The notes under the pieces were generated by a model. That model did no database searches, was not told where the DNA came from, and worked only from the letters and a program-made list of their open reading frames with translations. The position numbers were made by a program, and so were the translations under genes. Positions 10,237 through 23,281 of a DNA stretch of 64,000 bases are shown here, in pieces (within the stretch, counting starts at the first letter, position 1; every line of letters starts with the position of its first letter). Source of the DNA: Torymus aiolomorphi (Eukaryota; Arthropoda; Insecta; Hymenoptera; Torymidae); NCBI GenBank assembly GCA_036365515.1, contig CM070877.1:83798522-83862521 (forward strand), given 5' to 3'.

Positions 10237-12335
10237 GCTCACTAGTTTAGAACGGTATTTTATACCACGAGCGTCGAAAAATCACATCAAAGTTGCGATT
10301 TTGAGGTTAGAGTGGTATAAATAACATTTAAAGAATATTTTAAATTTCATATTCTAAGTACTTTTTTACTTGTCAAATTTTTATTATATGTATATTGCAA
10401 CAGTAAACTTCTTGCGTATAACCTATACTTTTTACTTTCTTTGTTATAGTTATATATGTATATGTACTTAACTAATATGATATAATATAAATGTATTACA
10501 CCAATTTGTTTTATTTATGTTATAAATTATTCAGAGGACCACTTTTTATATTTTACGGAATTGAGTTTTCGAGCGGTCGGTTTATGCACAATACTACATA
10601 TTGCAGCAATACTTCAGTTACATTGCAGCCCGCTGATTATTATAGGTCAGAGATATTACAGATGTTTATTATAATAAAGTACATTAGATTTTCAAATTAA
10701 ACTTAAGTAGATTAACACTTTAAAGTTTCCATTTTCGAACAATTTTTTTAGTATATGAAAATTAAAATATAAGTGTATTAACCAAATATTTTGTGTATTT
10801 TACACATTTTAACTAGATTTAATATACAGTGGCTCAAAAGACCGTGATTATATTACACATTTGATTATCAAACACTAATTGTTGTAAACGTTGGTTTCAC
10901 GGAGTATCCTGTTTTTAAGTTTTTACTTGGACCATACAAAACAAACCACTGTTTTTAAGTTTGGATTTGGACCATACAAAATAAACCACAGTTTTGCTTT
11001 TCAACTAGAGACAAAGGTAATATTTACTTGATAATTCATAACATGGATTTAATAAATGGAGTGGCATGTCATTTTTTACATATATCATTATCTACATTCT
11101 ATCCCCTTTTATTTAACCGGTATTTTGATTGACCATTCGGTTTTCTGTAGAAAAGTTTATTATGCAATGTAGGGTATATATTCATTATAATTGAGTAAAT
11201 TATTTCTCGTCACAATGATTTTAATTTATTACTAATATTTCAATATTATGACTTAAATTATTCAATATTATGACTTACATGCGTAAATTTATCCAATAAT
11301 TTTTATTGAAAGATGGATTGTATTTATTTTAACTTATTCCTACAATAAAAAAAATTTTGAGAAATGTAACTGTAGTTAAAGTTGTACTGATAATCCTTGA
11401 TTATTAAAATTAAATGTACGATTTTAATACCTTTTTGTTTATAAAATTAAATTTTAAGTTATTAATATTATCTATGATCAATTTCATTGTTGTAAGACTA
11501 GAAATAAAAGAATTTTTTAATAATTTCAAGTGTAATAAAGATACAATTTAAACTTGAGATTAATTATTTTAGCGTAAAACTTCATTGTTTCTAGATTATA
11601 GCTGCAACTTTCTAGATTATAACTGCAACTATATGATGATCAAATTATTCATCTTTTAATAGAAATTTATTCATGGGAGTGATAGTTTTGCTTTATGTTT
11701 TAGCTTACGACTTTAATCTTTGTTATACCAATACTAATGTTGGGTTTTATTGAAAATAATAGTCGCAAGTGCTTCGAAGTGCAGATTTTAGTTCAGTACA
11801 AGCAAAAATATATTTTTTATTTTTAACATAACACATCCTCTAAGGTAGTTCTCTAATAAATCAAAACGTGGATTTTTATAGCTTTTTAGAGTTTTTAGTG
11901 GGTTTTTGGGGTTTTCAGAGTTTAGAATTACCTTAAAGAGAAATAAACTTGAATTGTTATTTTTGATAAACGTTTTGATGATTAGAAAATAAACTTCATC
12001 TTTTTATATTTCATTGAAACATAACGCTAATAATTTCCTACTGAAGAAAGTATTAAAAGTAATTAAAAGTAAAATTTTAAGTTTGTACTCGAAATTTATG
12101 ACATTATGTAAAAGTTTTAGTAGAGTTTAGATAAATATAAATATCTAAATGGAAACTGAGCTGCCCGAGATTCAATTTTAATTTGTATCTTTTTCTTTTG
12201 GTGAATTTAATTATATCTCCAATTATTTTCAAGCAATATTTTTGCTTATAAAAAAATATCTTAGCACAATTGGCTAACAAAAGTTAAAGTGTAATTTTTG
12301 GAACTACAATCTCAAATTTCTAAATTATTTTGATA

Positions 12336-14821
12336 TCAAAGGATAAACAATTCAATTGAAAATTAAATTTTTCATTGTTAAATAAATATATTAGATTAAC
12401 TCAACTTTAAAATACTCATTTTGTTTAACTTAATCGGATAATTTTATAAATTATAATACAATATTACACTTTTTTAGTTAAATTATTTTTTTTATAAATA
12501 TTGAAGTCTTAAACTTTTAAATATAAAATAATTCACACAAAAGATCAATACTAAAATTGAATGAGCTTGAAGTCGGCAACGTTGGTTTATAAGATTTTTA
12601 TCCGAAAGATTGTTTAAATTTCATAAATTTATGTATCATAATTATCAAATAAAACTAATTTTTATAAATTTTCGTTGCTCTCCAACATTGCAAATTCCGA
12701 CCTATACCATTGAAGAGTTACGTGAGATATTAGTATTACTTAGTATTTTTTAGATTTTTAATTAATAATAATAATAATAATGTGATTCTTGATGATACAG
12801 AGGTCAAAATTTTCATTCTTGAGAGATTATATTAGTATGACATAACTTAACTTTATTAACTTAAAAATTGGTATAAGTGTTTTTAAATGTTGATCAACAA
12901 ACCCAAAAAGTCTCAAGCTCGTCCAACAATTGTTCATTGCAAAAATGACGAGTTGCCAAAAAGACTGTTAAGGCGGAGCTCAGATCTAAATTGCGCGCGA
13001 AATACAAATGTGATAACGTGTTGATTAACGCTCCAGATTATTGCTGTCAATATTTTATTACATTTATTTTAAGAAAACATTTTTATTTTAGATTTTTAAG
13101 TGTAGTTTTCAAGATAGTATTGTATTGGCGACCTCTACTAATACGCTCCCTCTCCCCGTTCTCGAGTTCTCTTATTGTTAGTGGTGCTTTGCTTCACCCG
13201 TCCGATTTTGCTGCCACATATTCGTGTATTAGTTTGTCTACACACACGCATCCGCACATACAGACACGCACGCACGCACACCCACACATATGAGTAATTT
13301 GTAATGTAACCACGAGTGTGAATCGTGCTACGTATGGACGATCCGATCATTTTCCTGCATAATTAGTTTGACTTACATTAGGTATTTATAATTTTTATTA
13401 ATTTTATTTTATCGTGTGCAGCGTGTGCGTGTGAGAGAGAGAAATACCATAACTAATTTTTTTATTTCATGGATTTTCGTTTGTCTCATAACCTAAAAAC
13501 GATTATGGATTTGTGGTTTTTTTAATTTTAAAATATAATACAGCGAATATTACGTAATAACATTGATTGTTATTGAAAGATCTTTCGATTACCTACATTT
13601 TCTTTTTTTTAATTGCAATTATCTTTAGTCTATCAGTTGTTATTAAACAAATATCATTTATACTTTTAGAATTAATATTTTCGAATAACGATTTCTCAGA
13701 GTGTACTTATTTAGTAGAATTTAAATATGAACCACTTATTACATTTATTTAGAACAACGTACAGTTAAATTTCAAGAGACTATTTTCATTTGTTTTCAAG
13801 AAAAAGTTATTTTATAAAAAGTATTTTTTGGTTCTCGCACAATAACAGGTGTAAAAGGCAATCAATCGGTTTGAAATTTGGCTCAGAAATGTCTTTTTTA
13901 TGTCTTCGAACTGAGTTCGTTACCCGGAAAAGTCCAACTAATTAGTACCAAAGATATTTTAGGTTAAAATTTTTTCTCAAATATTTTCGAAGACATTTTT
14001 TTATAAAAAAAAAAATGTTATTTAGTTCTTGCATAATTATTTTGAAATTTGTTATGAATATACTTTTTTTAATAACTAAAGATACTTGAAGTTAAAAATT
14101 TTTTTTAAATATTTTGTTTAACGATTTTTCAGATGGTATATGATAAACTTTTTATATTTTATGATTTTAGGATATAAAGTCAGAGTCAGGTTTTTTTATG
14201 GAAATTCATTAATAAATTATTTTGTGATAAATTTATTTTTATGATTTAACTTTTATAAAAAGAATCGATAAATTAATTAATCGATAAATTTGTATAGAAT
14301 GTGCCAGTATTTTTTTTTAATTTATTTTAAAAGTTTTTAATTGATTGATTTTTTATATACCTCCATCGACCGAAAAATTCTGCAGTAACTTGAAAATCGT
14401 TAAAAACCACAAAATTGTTGAGTAATGCAACCTGTCCCATGTAGATCAGTCAAGTATCGGTTTCAGAAAGTGACGACTAACTTTTAAAAATAACATTTTG
14501 AGAAATAAGCCTTTAAAGCTAAAGACTATAAAACTCAAAAATGATCAGTCATCGGATCCTGAATTTCTTCGGGTTTTGTAACCTAGAAACTCATATTACT
14601 CCTACCAACCAACCAAATCGCAAATAAATTTATATCACAACAAATCGATCATTTTTTTAAAGAAAAGATAAATTTAGAAATTTTATTCTCCGATTTGTTT
14701 AATATATTTTTATACATATTTAGTTAGTTCATATTAAGTATTTTAGTACATATTAAGTATTATTTTTTTTTTTTAAAGAATAATTCATTTTTTGCAGGTC
14801 AAATCTAATAAAGTTTAATCA
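12336..14821. other. AT-rich region with microsatellites and an inverted repeat partner
   Basis: No credible gene. A (TAA)n tract is near 12,764 and a CA/CG microsatellite at about 13,237-13,288. The segment 13,765-14,000 is the diverged reverse complement of 26,570-26,800; both include a TCTTCGAACTGA/TCTTCAAACTGA block, a TGAAATTTGG block and an AAAGATATTT..GGTTAAAA block. The pair brackets the CACTA-like gene, but may be only two members of a common repeat family. A long T tract ending CATTTTTTGCAG (near 14,797) looks like a splice acceptor before the transposase exon at 14,822. Confidence 0.45.
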
Positions 14822-15633
14822 TGAACTCAGAGAGGACGGTGCGTCGAAGAGTATTTGAACAAAAAAAATTATTTGATGAAGAAATTACAAAATCTTTAAA
14901 CAAATTTTCAAACAAATTTGTCAAAATGTTACTCTAGATAATACTGATACATTTAAAAATATAGAAGAAACAAAATCTCATTACGATGAAATTCCTTCAG
15001 CTAATTCTGCTTTAAATTTTATGTGCTTAATGAATACATTATGTACAGATAGTAAGACATCACTTGATCAACTAATTGCAAATCAATTTAAACGTCCTGC
15101 TGATGAAGTAGTAGAACATAAAATACCAGAAAAAACAATATTTGATATAAATCTTTCCGAAAATCACAAAACAATATTTGACGATATTCTTGGTTGGAAC
15201 GACACAAAGAAAAACAGTACAGAATTTAATTTAAAAGATTTTTTGCAAGATTGCAGTGATGAAGCATCAGATGAAGAAGCAGAATGCGATCCAGAAGAAG
15301 ATTTAGAATATTTATTTTCCGATAAAAATGACGACAAAGCAAAATTCGTTCAGGAAATTCGAGAGATTTGCCTAAAATACATTCACATTATCACACACGA
15401 ATTTACTGAAGAACTCATATCAAAGTTAAGAAAACAAACCGGTGCACCCTTTCCAAAAACTGCTAGACTTTTTTCTTTAAACTCCTAGAAATGTTAAAAC
15501 TCGTAAAATGGGATCAGGAGAATATTGTCATTATGGACTTGGGAGTGCATTAAGATCATTTATCGATATGTATATAAAGAAAGGAATAGCTGTCGATTGC
15601 ATTAAACTTCTTGTAGGCATCGATGGTGCTCCA
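14822..15633 (+). pseudogene. CACTA-like (Transposase_21 type) transposase, amino-terminal part
   Basis: Starts at the ATG 14,822 (MNSERTVRRRVFEQ), shifts frame near 14,925, and continues through an acidic region (EEAECDPEEDLEYLFSD) to GAPFPKTARLFSLNS (frame shift near 15,480), then KMGSGEYCHYGLGSALRSF and LLVGIDGAP. The order of a PK-R leader, a Gly/Tyr-His-Phe-like block and an IDGxP motif is that of the tnp2-like proteins of animal CACTA/EnSpm elements, as I recall them. The IDGAP motif is cut at 15,633. The expected continuation (LAISSEKGLWIIPCSEK) is at 23,727, about 8.1 kb away, so the two halves are one gene broken by an insertion. It is inactive. Confidence 0.6.
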
Positions 15634-15826
15634 TGTTACGTTACGCCTAATGTAAAATTTTTTTCGTTGTCATTTTTAATTTGGTTTTTTATTAAATGTT
15701 TAATTTCACAATATAAACTCACGCGACATAAAATAAAAGATATCATGAACGCAAAGAAAAGAATGCTAGCTGGCCAAGCTTCAACTTCAAGGCCATACAT
15801 ACAAGCATTCTTTTCTCTAAGCTAGC

Positions 15827-18560
15827 GGCGAAATACAACACCCTCTCCAAACATCCGATGGGGGAGGTAAATGCGCGACGGATTTTGAAGAGCTGACCAC
15901 GCAGCAACTGCGGCCGAAGCTCATGCGCTGAGAGTCGTGCGAAGCAGCCGCGGGCCACCACGGGCAGCACCGTCCGGACTCGTTACCTGCGAGCTCAGTT
16001 GCCGGCCCCATCTAAACATATGAGTGCGAGTGAGATAGAATGAATAAGGAGTGGGAATGAAGTTTGCGCGTGCCTGCTCAATTAAGCGTGCCCCGAGTTC
16101 AGTATAGTTGAATCGTCTGAAAGAATAGGACAACTAGAAAAAGAAGTAATCTTAGAAAAGTTTAACAAAAAATATATAAAATTTGAAACAAATATATCTA
16201 TACATACAGTGAAAACTCAAAATTATTAGTGAGAATTAAAAAAGCGAAAATTAAGTCTACGTGACACAAGGAAAATTCCAAATACATGGAGCAAGGATTA
16301 TAAATTACAATTACACCAAATAAAATCCAGAGAGGCCATTTTACAACAATATAGTTAACCAGGAATTCCAGATCTAGAAGGACTTAAATTTCTATACTAG
16401 AGCATTTCCCAATTTTTGATCCAAAGTCCATCTAGTTACCTAGAAAGTAAATAAATTTGCTATCAATTTAATAATACAATAAATAAAAATAAAACAAAGA
16501 AATAATAGTATACCCAAATTCGGGCGTTGGAGCAGGTACGTGTGATCTTTAAAGTAAACACCGCACGAACAGGAAATTCTAAACAAAGAAAAAGATTTAA
16601 ATAAGATTTATTTTTGTCACTTTTGCTTATCCTACTAAATCAAGAATTAATTAAAAGGTAATTAATAGAACAAATAATAACGAGAAAGAGAAATTAAGTT
16701 AAAACATAAACGTTTAATAATAATTATAATAATAATATTTCATTGAACCCTTTTTTTTATGGTTGAAACGACACAAAGAATTTACAGAATTTAGGCCTTT
16801 TATATCATTAGTATAAAGATTATAAATTTTATAGCCGAAGTATTTCTCCTAATACTAAAGGTTGTCAAGAGATACCCGTACAGAGGTGATAGAGAGTAGC
16901 GTCCATAACATACTTATGAGATTTAGTGATTAAGTACGAGCCGTAATAATAATCTACACAGAGATTCTAATAGTGTATCAGAATAATAGTATATACATAT
17001 GATCTTATTACGTTAAACGGTTATGTTTATATGTTTAGTATGTTTCATTGATTGATTTTTCTGTAAAATCTCCCCACTTATAATAGTCAATCTAGAAAGA
17101 AAAAAAATTAGCTTTAGATATTATGTAAATTGTCAAACCATACATTGGAGTGAAGATAATTCCATATTATTAAATTACGCGCCTTTTCTATCATCATAAA
17201 TAATAATATAATTTCAAAATTGAAATAAGTTGAGAGCAATTAATATAGATTTTGAGGATAGGCGAGCATCAACGTGCATATAAAGATAACTTTTAATAAT
17301 TATTAAACCCATTCACTAATAGCGAAGGATAAAACCATCAATCATACGCAAACTAAGAATATTATACAGAAGTATTATACAACAACATTTTCCCAGTCAC
17401 TACTAATGGTGCATAACACTTTATAATTAATGATCTGTAGTAATATATCCACACATTCATTATCAGTAGAATTATAACTAGAGAGAACATACGACAATTT
17501 ATTAATTACCAAACTTTTTATAGTAGTTTTGCACATTATACAGCAAAAATATAAAAGGTCATACGTTATCTAGATAATTTCAAGCTTAACTAATCAATTA
17601 TGTGTATGTGTATACACGCATCTATACTTACATTCACTCATTTAATTTTGCTTTCAAGAATTCTCAGATTTGAACACTAATTAACATACCTAGTAGAAAC
17701 ATTGATTAGGGCTGAGGTGTGTTGTGCGTTAACTGGCCCTCGCCTTTTACATCCTTTTCATTATACTTTCCTGTATATCTCAAAAAGAAAAGGAAGCTAG
17801 AAATCTCTCCACAATTTCATCTGTAAAATAATTGGGGAACGTATCGAGCCAGCTACATTCCCTCAGGGCAACTTTGTTTCTGGATCAAAGGCCGCTCTCT
17901 AGCCTATTGGGAGTTGCCAATCGCATTGCTATATTTTGGCATCAACCAACATCAAGAAAAATCCATCTCCAAAACATCATATGGAAAGGAGGCCGAGTAC
18001 GTAGCCTACACAAATCACGCCAGCTGCAGGCAAGCGTTGCAGATCTGAAACAAACAGAAAACCAACACGGCCACAAAGAATCACCAATCTTCAGATTTCG
18101 GGAAATTTATAAAAGAAAAGGAAAATACATATCTGATAAAGAGATTAACCCCTTCTGTCCTTTAGCCATCCGTTTAATCCTATCCACCGCAAGTGCCTCC
18201 ATCTGCTCCTTGTGTCCAGGGCCCGTCAACGTATGCACACGGGAGGTTAGCACTCCGCCCACGTGACACCAAGTTTACTAGTCGCGCGATTCTATACATG
18301 TAAGACCATGGTCTAACATCACAATCGCGCACGCGACGGCCACGTATATAAGGGTCAGCGTGCATGCTCGCACGAACCTACAGCCGTAATAGCCAATCAT
18401 ACGCATAGGTTGCCTATGGGTGTACGCGTTCCGCGTTATACCAGGACGAATAGAACGTACCGACCAGAGCCGGGCCTTTCTTAATTAAGCTATATTACTT
18501 CAATTCGGAATAAATAAAGATAAATGTATGTATACATATGCACAAATACACATATACTTT
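15827..18560. other. Unassigned part of the insert, with promoter-like island
   Basis: 15,830-16,130 is GC-rich (GGGCCACCACGGGCAGCACC), 16,130-17,690 is AT-rich without genes, and 17,700-18,480 is again GC-richer. Near 18,342 is GTATATAAGG with CACGTG-like and GCGC-rich DNA upstream, and AATAAATAAAG near 18,508. Spacing of a TATA box followed by a polyadenylation signal is LTR-like, but no repeat partner was found. The 144-codon frame at 17,832-18,266 has no recognised motif. Confidence 0.35.
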
Positions 18561-20662
18561 CATAGACCTCGGGACTTATATCGCAACAAACTGTATCGGG
18601 ATTATGAATATTATATTAATCGGATAGGAAAATAAGATAGGCTCTCCTCCGAATTACATGAATTAATTATACATACTTATATAATTGATTATATATATGA
18701 CAACAATAAAAAAATTGAGGATAAAACAGAAATTGCAAATACTATGAATAAATATTATTGTACAATTGGTAATATACTTAGTCAGCAAATTGTAAACTGC
18801 AGAAATGATACAGTAAAATTACCAGATAGAAACAATGAATCAATGTTTTTAAGTCCAACTGATGATTACGAAATATACAAAATAATAAAGGCAATGAAAA
18901 AGAAATCGAGTGGAGTAGACAATATAAATGTTACAACTTTAAAAGTAATTGGAAATTATATAGTAACACCTCTACAACATATATTTAATATATGTATTGC
19001 AGAAGGCATTTGGCCAGATGAGTTAAAAAAGGCTGAAGTAGTACCCCTACACAAAGGTGGAGATAGAACTTGTAAAAACTATAGACCAATTTCACTTATT
19101 TCCAATTTAGCTAAAATTTTCGAAAAACTAATTTATACTAGGTTGTTTTCTTTCTTGAATAAATATAACATAATATCAAATAAACAATTCGGCTTTGTAA
19201 AAGGAAGGGGACCTACTGATGCATTGAACTATATAACTAACATAATTTATGATAATTTGGACAAAAGTAAACCTATAATCACAGCTTTTCTAGATCTAGC
19301 CAAAGCCTTCGACACGGTAATCATAAAATTTTGTTAGACAAGCTAGAAAGATATGGTATAAGAGGTAATTCATTAAAATTGCTGAAAAGCTATCTCTCTG
19401 GTAGAAAACAAAGAGTTAAAATAAATGAAAATAAAAGCAACTACAGAGAAATTTCAATTGGAGTCCCGCAAGGAACAATTCTAGGGCCAATACTTTTTGT
19501 ACTTTATGTAAACGATCTACTGAGAGATATGCCAAACGAATCAATAGTGTCCTATGCTGATGACACCGTCATCATTTCAAGTGATGACACGTGGACGACA
19601 GCGGGGATCAAAATGAAACAGTATCTAAATGATGTTTCTGGATGGCTTGCTCTAAATAAGTTATCTTTAAACGTGGATAAAACGGTTTATATAACATATG
19701 GTAATTACTGTGATAGTGTCCCTGACACAATAAATATTAATATAGGTAGTTATACACTTAGAAGAGTAGAATATCACAAATATTTAGGTTTGTTTTTTGA
19801 CTTCAATATGAAATGGGACAAACATATTGACTACTTAGTTAAAAAAACTAAATATTTAATATTTATTTTTGCCAAAATTAAAAATATTATGAGAAGAGAA
19901 TCTTTAATGATGATGTATTATGCTTTTTTTCATAGTTTAATAAATTACGGTATAATAGCATGGGGAGGAGCATATAATAATAATCTAAACCTCATTCAAA
20001 GGGCACAAAACAAAATAATAAAGATAATTAATAAAAATAGATTTCAGCCAAATGGTGATATACTTACTCCCTCACAATTGTTCAGATTAGAAGCAATAAC
20101 TTACCATTACAGTAAATTAAAGGAAATATACAAAAATAATAAGAATAATACTAGAAATAAGAGTATTCAATTGCCAAAAAGAAGTAAAAGAATAAGTGAG
20201 AAAAATAGTTACAATGTAGCTGTAAAAGAATTTAATAAACTAACAAATGATCTCAAGGAATTAACATCTTCCAAAGTGTTCATAAAAAAAAAATAAAAAA
20301 GTTCATAGTGAATAGTATATAGTATATAGCATATTCAATAATTGTTAGTAATTAAGATAATAAATTATATAGTTTATGTGATGATATATTATATAATATT
20401 TAGATTATTAAGTTTTCAAAGTTTATACGGTGGTATTTAAGATCAAATTATAAAATATAGAAATAATTAGATATTCTTGATTTTCTTTTTTTTTTAGTTT
20501 TTTTAGTTTTAAGATAGACTAAGTCTACGACCAGTCTATGTACAAGTAACTATGTTTACTTCTGTAGGAGTGTTCTAAGGATTTGTAAAGGTGACAAGTT
20601 CACCTCTAAACCTTTTGTAACATTATTTTATGGTCAATAAATTTATTATTATTTATTATTTA
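18560..20662 (+). pseudogene. Non-LTR retrotransposon A (copy 1), reverse transcriptase, 5'-truncated
   Basis: The readable frame begins near 18,570 (RDLYRNKLYRDYEYY) and continues at 18,744-19,337 and 19,331-20,296, joined by a one-base frame shift near 19,318. Motifs in order are KKSSGVDNI, NYRPISL, FGFVKGRGPTDA, FLDLAKAFDT, GVPQGTILGPILF, SYADDTVI (catalytic YADD) and the thumb block WLALNKLSLNVDKT. No endonuclease domain is present, so the 5' half is missing. The 3' end is AATAAA followed by short TTATTA repeats, as in L2/Jockey-like families with microsatellite tails. A related, more decayed copy is at 28,420-29,323. It would have copied its own RNA at a nicked target; it is now dead. 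Confidence 0.85.
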
Positions 20663-21263
20663 ATATACACATACCAATGTATATACAGCATGTCCAAAAA
20701 GTCTGGAAACACCCAAATAATTTCTCAGCTGAATTACTATTGGAAAATGTTAAGGTCGCCTTTGTAGTAATTTTTTACGAGGAATCCAATGGTGACCTTG
20801 GATTCGACCTTGGACCTCATTTTTGAGGTTATTTCAAGGTCAACCTCATTTTTTTAAATGGTAACCCCTATTTTTTATAGCGGAATCGGAAAGAGTGTGA
20901 AACTTTACGTCCAAACATGTACTCAGAACATAGTTCAAGAAGGACCTTGACGTTCATTTGAAGGTCATTTAAACTTAATGACGGTCTGATCTTGTGTAAA
21001 CTTTTTATCACACTGAGCGAGGTTAATTCTTTAGTAGTTTTCAACGAGAAATCTAATGGTGACCTTGACATTGTCCTTAAAAGTCATGTCAAGTTCAATT
21101 TTTTACATTTAGCGTTACCCAGGAACAACGACGTGGACGTAGTAAAATCTGTTCCCTTTGGGGTGCTTGATTTACGTGAGTCCCCTTGCCTCTCACGATG
21201 GGGCGCTTGATTTACGTGAGTCTCCTTGCCTCTCACATTTGATTTTTTAAACAGTATAACATC

Positions 21264-22339
21264 TTATTTCAAGTGCTCGAACTGTTCTCCATTCATTTCT
21301 TGACAGTAACCTAATCGATGATAGAAAGCACCAACAGCATTTTCAATCATTTCAGTAGGAATGAGAGCTGATTCATCAATGATCCTTTCACGTAATTCAT
21401 CTAAGTTTAAGGGTTTTGTTTTGAATACACGATCCTTCAGATAACCCCAATAGAAATAATCTAGAGGCGTTAAATCGGGGGACCTAGCTGGCCATTCAAT
21501 TGCACCTCTTCGTGCTATCCATCGATTAATGAATACTGTATCTAAGTATGTGCGAACGTTTCGTGCATAATGAGCTGCTGCACCGTCCTGTTGATACCAT
21601 GTGTTATTAAAGTCCTCTCCAGCTATTTCTCTTATAGCAGGAACAATTTGATTCCGCAACATAGTTTCATACTTTTCTGCATTTAAATTGCCATCAATAA
21701 AAAATGGTCCTATAATCCTATTATTTAATATTCCAGCCCAGACATTTAATTTTTGTGGATATTGTGACTTGGCTTCTCTTGCCCAATGAGGGTTTTCAAC
21801 TGCCCAATATCTACAGTTATGCCTATTTACGCTTGAGTCAAGTTGAAATGTAGCTTCATCTGAGAAGACTATATTTGATGGAAAATTTGGATTTTGTACG
21901 ATGCGTGCCATCATATCATCACAGAATTCAACGCGACGATCGAAATTATCTTCATTTAACTTGTGTATTAGCGTTACTTTAAATGGATGGAACTTCTCTC
22001 TTTTAGTATGTTATGAATAGATGATTTACTTATTTCGTGCACTTGAGCAGCTCTACGAACGGAAGTATGCGGATCTTCGGTGAATGTTAACACAACATCT
22101 AAAGATTTCTCTTCGTTACCTGCTGACATTGGTCTGCCTGATCGAGGTAAATCGCTGATAGTGCCGGTATTTTCAAACCTTCTAACAGTTTTTTGAACTG
22201 TTGAAAATGATAGTGGAGTTCCACCAACCCTAAATGAAGCATTAAAAATATCTCTTACGGCCCTATAAGATCGCTGCATGTGTCCCCAACCTCTCATCAT
22301 GAGAATCGTTATTCTTTCTCTATCAGTGAGTTTGTTCAT
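21264..22339 (-). pseudogene. Mariner transposase (DD41D), one frameshift
   Basis: The minus-strand frame starts at ATG 22,339 (MNKLTDRERITILMMRGWG), with an HTH-containing amino-terminal half ending at 21,974, and resumes after a one-base frame shift near 21,990. The catalytic half has FSDEATF (first D), WYQQDGAAAHYA (second D) and SPDLTPLDYFYWG (third D). Forty-one residues lie between the second and third catalytic aspartates, which matches the DD41D group of mariners. The linker FEWPARSP-like block (IEWPARSPDLTPLD) is normal. The stop is at 21,264. The enzyme would cut and paste the element at TA sites. Apart from the frame shift it appears complete (about 340 residues). Confidence 0.85.
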
Positions 22340-22544
22340 TTTTATTACTCTTCGTAGTAGACCTTATCCAAAAATACTTTTTGAGTTGAAAATAAAAAGA
22401 ACTTTTAATTTTCAAAAAATATGTTTGAAAGATGACCAACCCTTTTCTGTGGTGGTTATGGAATGAATAATAGTTTATTGTCACTCTAACCATACGAAAA
22501 ATAACAAGTAACAATGTTCAATATTTAAACGCTTCAAAAAATTT

Positions 22545-22935
22545 TACAATGAATCAGCTCTCATTCCTACTGAAATGATCAAAAATACTGTTGGTGTTTT
22601 CGATCATCGATTAGGTTACTATCAAAAAGTGGATGGAAAATAATTCGAGCACTTGAAATAAGATGTTAGACTGTTTAAAAAATTAAAATGTTTACACAAG
22701 ATCAGACCGTCATTAAGTTTAAATGACCTTCAAATGAACGTCAAGGTCCTTCTTGAACTATGTTCTGAGTACATGTTTGGACGTAAAGTTTCACACTCTT
22801 TCCGATTCCGCTAAAAAAAGGGGTTACCATTTTAAAAAAAGAGGTTGACCTCGAAATAACCTCAAAAATGAGGCTCAAAATGAGGTTCAAGGTCGAATCA
22901 GAGGTCACCTTCAAGTCTTCGTTCGAACTTACCAA
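22545..22935 (+). repeat. Inverted copy of mariner transposase 3' end plus inner arm
   Basis: 22,545-22,690 contains ATGAATCAGCTCTCATTCCT and continues to TTCGAGCACTTGAAATAAGA, matching the reverse complement of 21,375-21,235. It has several substitutions and its own TAA near 22,640. It leads into the inner arm sequence (AGACCGTCATTAAGTTTAAA to TTTCCGATTCCGCT), the inverse of 20,880-21,000. Confidence 0.85.
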
Positions 22936-23281
22936 ACCTTACCTTTGTTTGTTTTGTTTTACCACTGAACTCGCGAAATTTTTAAGAAATCATACTTTGA
23001 CCTCAATTTGACCTCTGGGGGCAACCTCAACCTCATACCTTAATACATATCCGGACGTAAAATTTTCCGCTCTTTCAGATTCCGCTATAAAAAATAGGGG
23101 TTACCATTTAAAAAAATGAGGTTAACCTTGAAATAACCTCAAAAATGAGGTCCAAGGTCGAATCCAAGGTCACCATTGGATTCCTCGTAAAAAATTACTA
23201 CAAAGGCGACCTTAACATTTTCCAATAGTAATTCAGCTGAGAAATTATTTGGGTGTTTCCAGACTTTTTGGACACGCTGTA

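Larger units (their letters stand above)
4418..12335. repeat. Giant imperfect inverted repeat (about 7.9 kb span)
   Basis: The left arm (4,418-7,385) is matched in reverse complement by the right arm (10,405-12,335), and the inner left arm (7,441-7,625) by 7,820-8,005. The centre is a roughly 190-bp loop near 7,720. Matching landmarks are AACTTCATC near 4,745 and 11,990, AATGGTCAATCAAAATACCG near 5,570 and 11,135, AACGTTTACAACAATTAGTG near 5,855 and 10,890, and a shared frame whose peptide contains YGIEFSSGRFMHNTTY at 7,062-7,304 (minus) and 10,491-10,660 (plus). The left arm has about 1.05 kb (6,085-7,140) missing from the right. The right arm is interrupted by about 2.3 kb (8,006-10,404). 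No transposase was recognised inside, so it could be a foldback transposon or a segmental inversion-duplication. Confidence 0.8.
20686..23279 (-). mobile_element. DD41D mariner-like transposon with chimeric right end
   Basis: The ends read CAGCATGTCCAAAAAGTCTG and its reverse complement CAGACTTTTTGGACACGCTG, each flanked by TA, the Tc1/mariner target duplication. The terminal inverted repeats extend over about 200 bp with few mismatches. The inner part of the left arm (20,880-21,000) is found again inverted at 22,690-22,815, followed by a second version of the arm to 23,279, so the right end holds two arm copies. At 22,545-22,690 there is an inverted copy of the 3' end of the transposase gene (21,235-21,375). 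The right end was therefore built from the 3' end of another copy. Confidence 0.85.

Noticed and set aside
13138..13350. Frames around the CA repeat at 13.2 kb
   Set aside because: Driven by the microsatellite. No conserved motif.
17832..18266. 144-codon plus-strand frame
   Set aside because: No motif, no homologue recognised, and a composition that follows the promoter-like island. It may be a chance frame.
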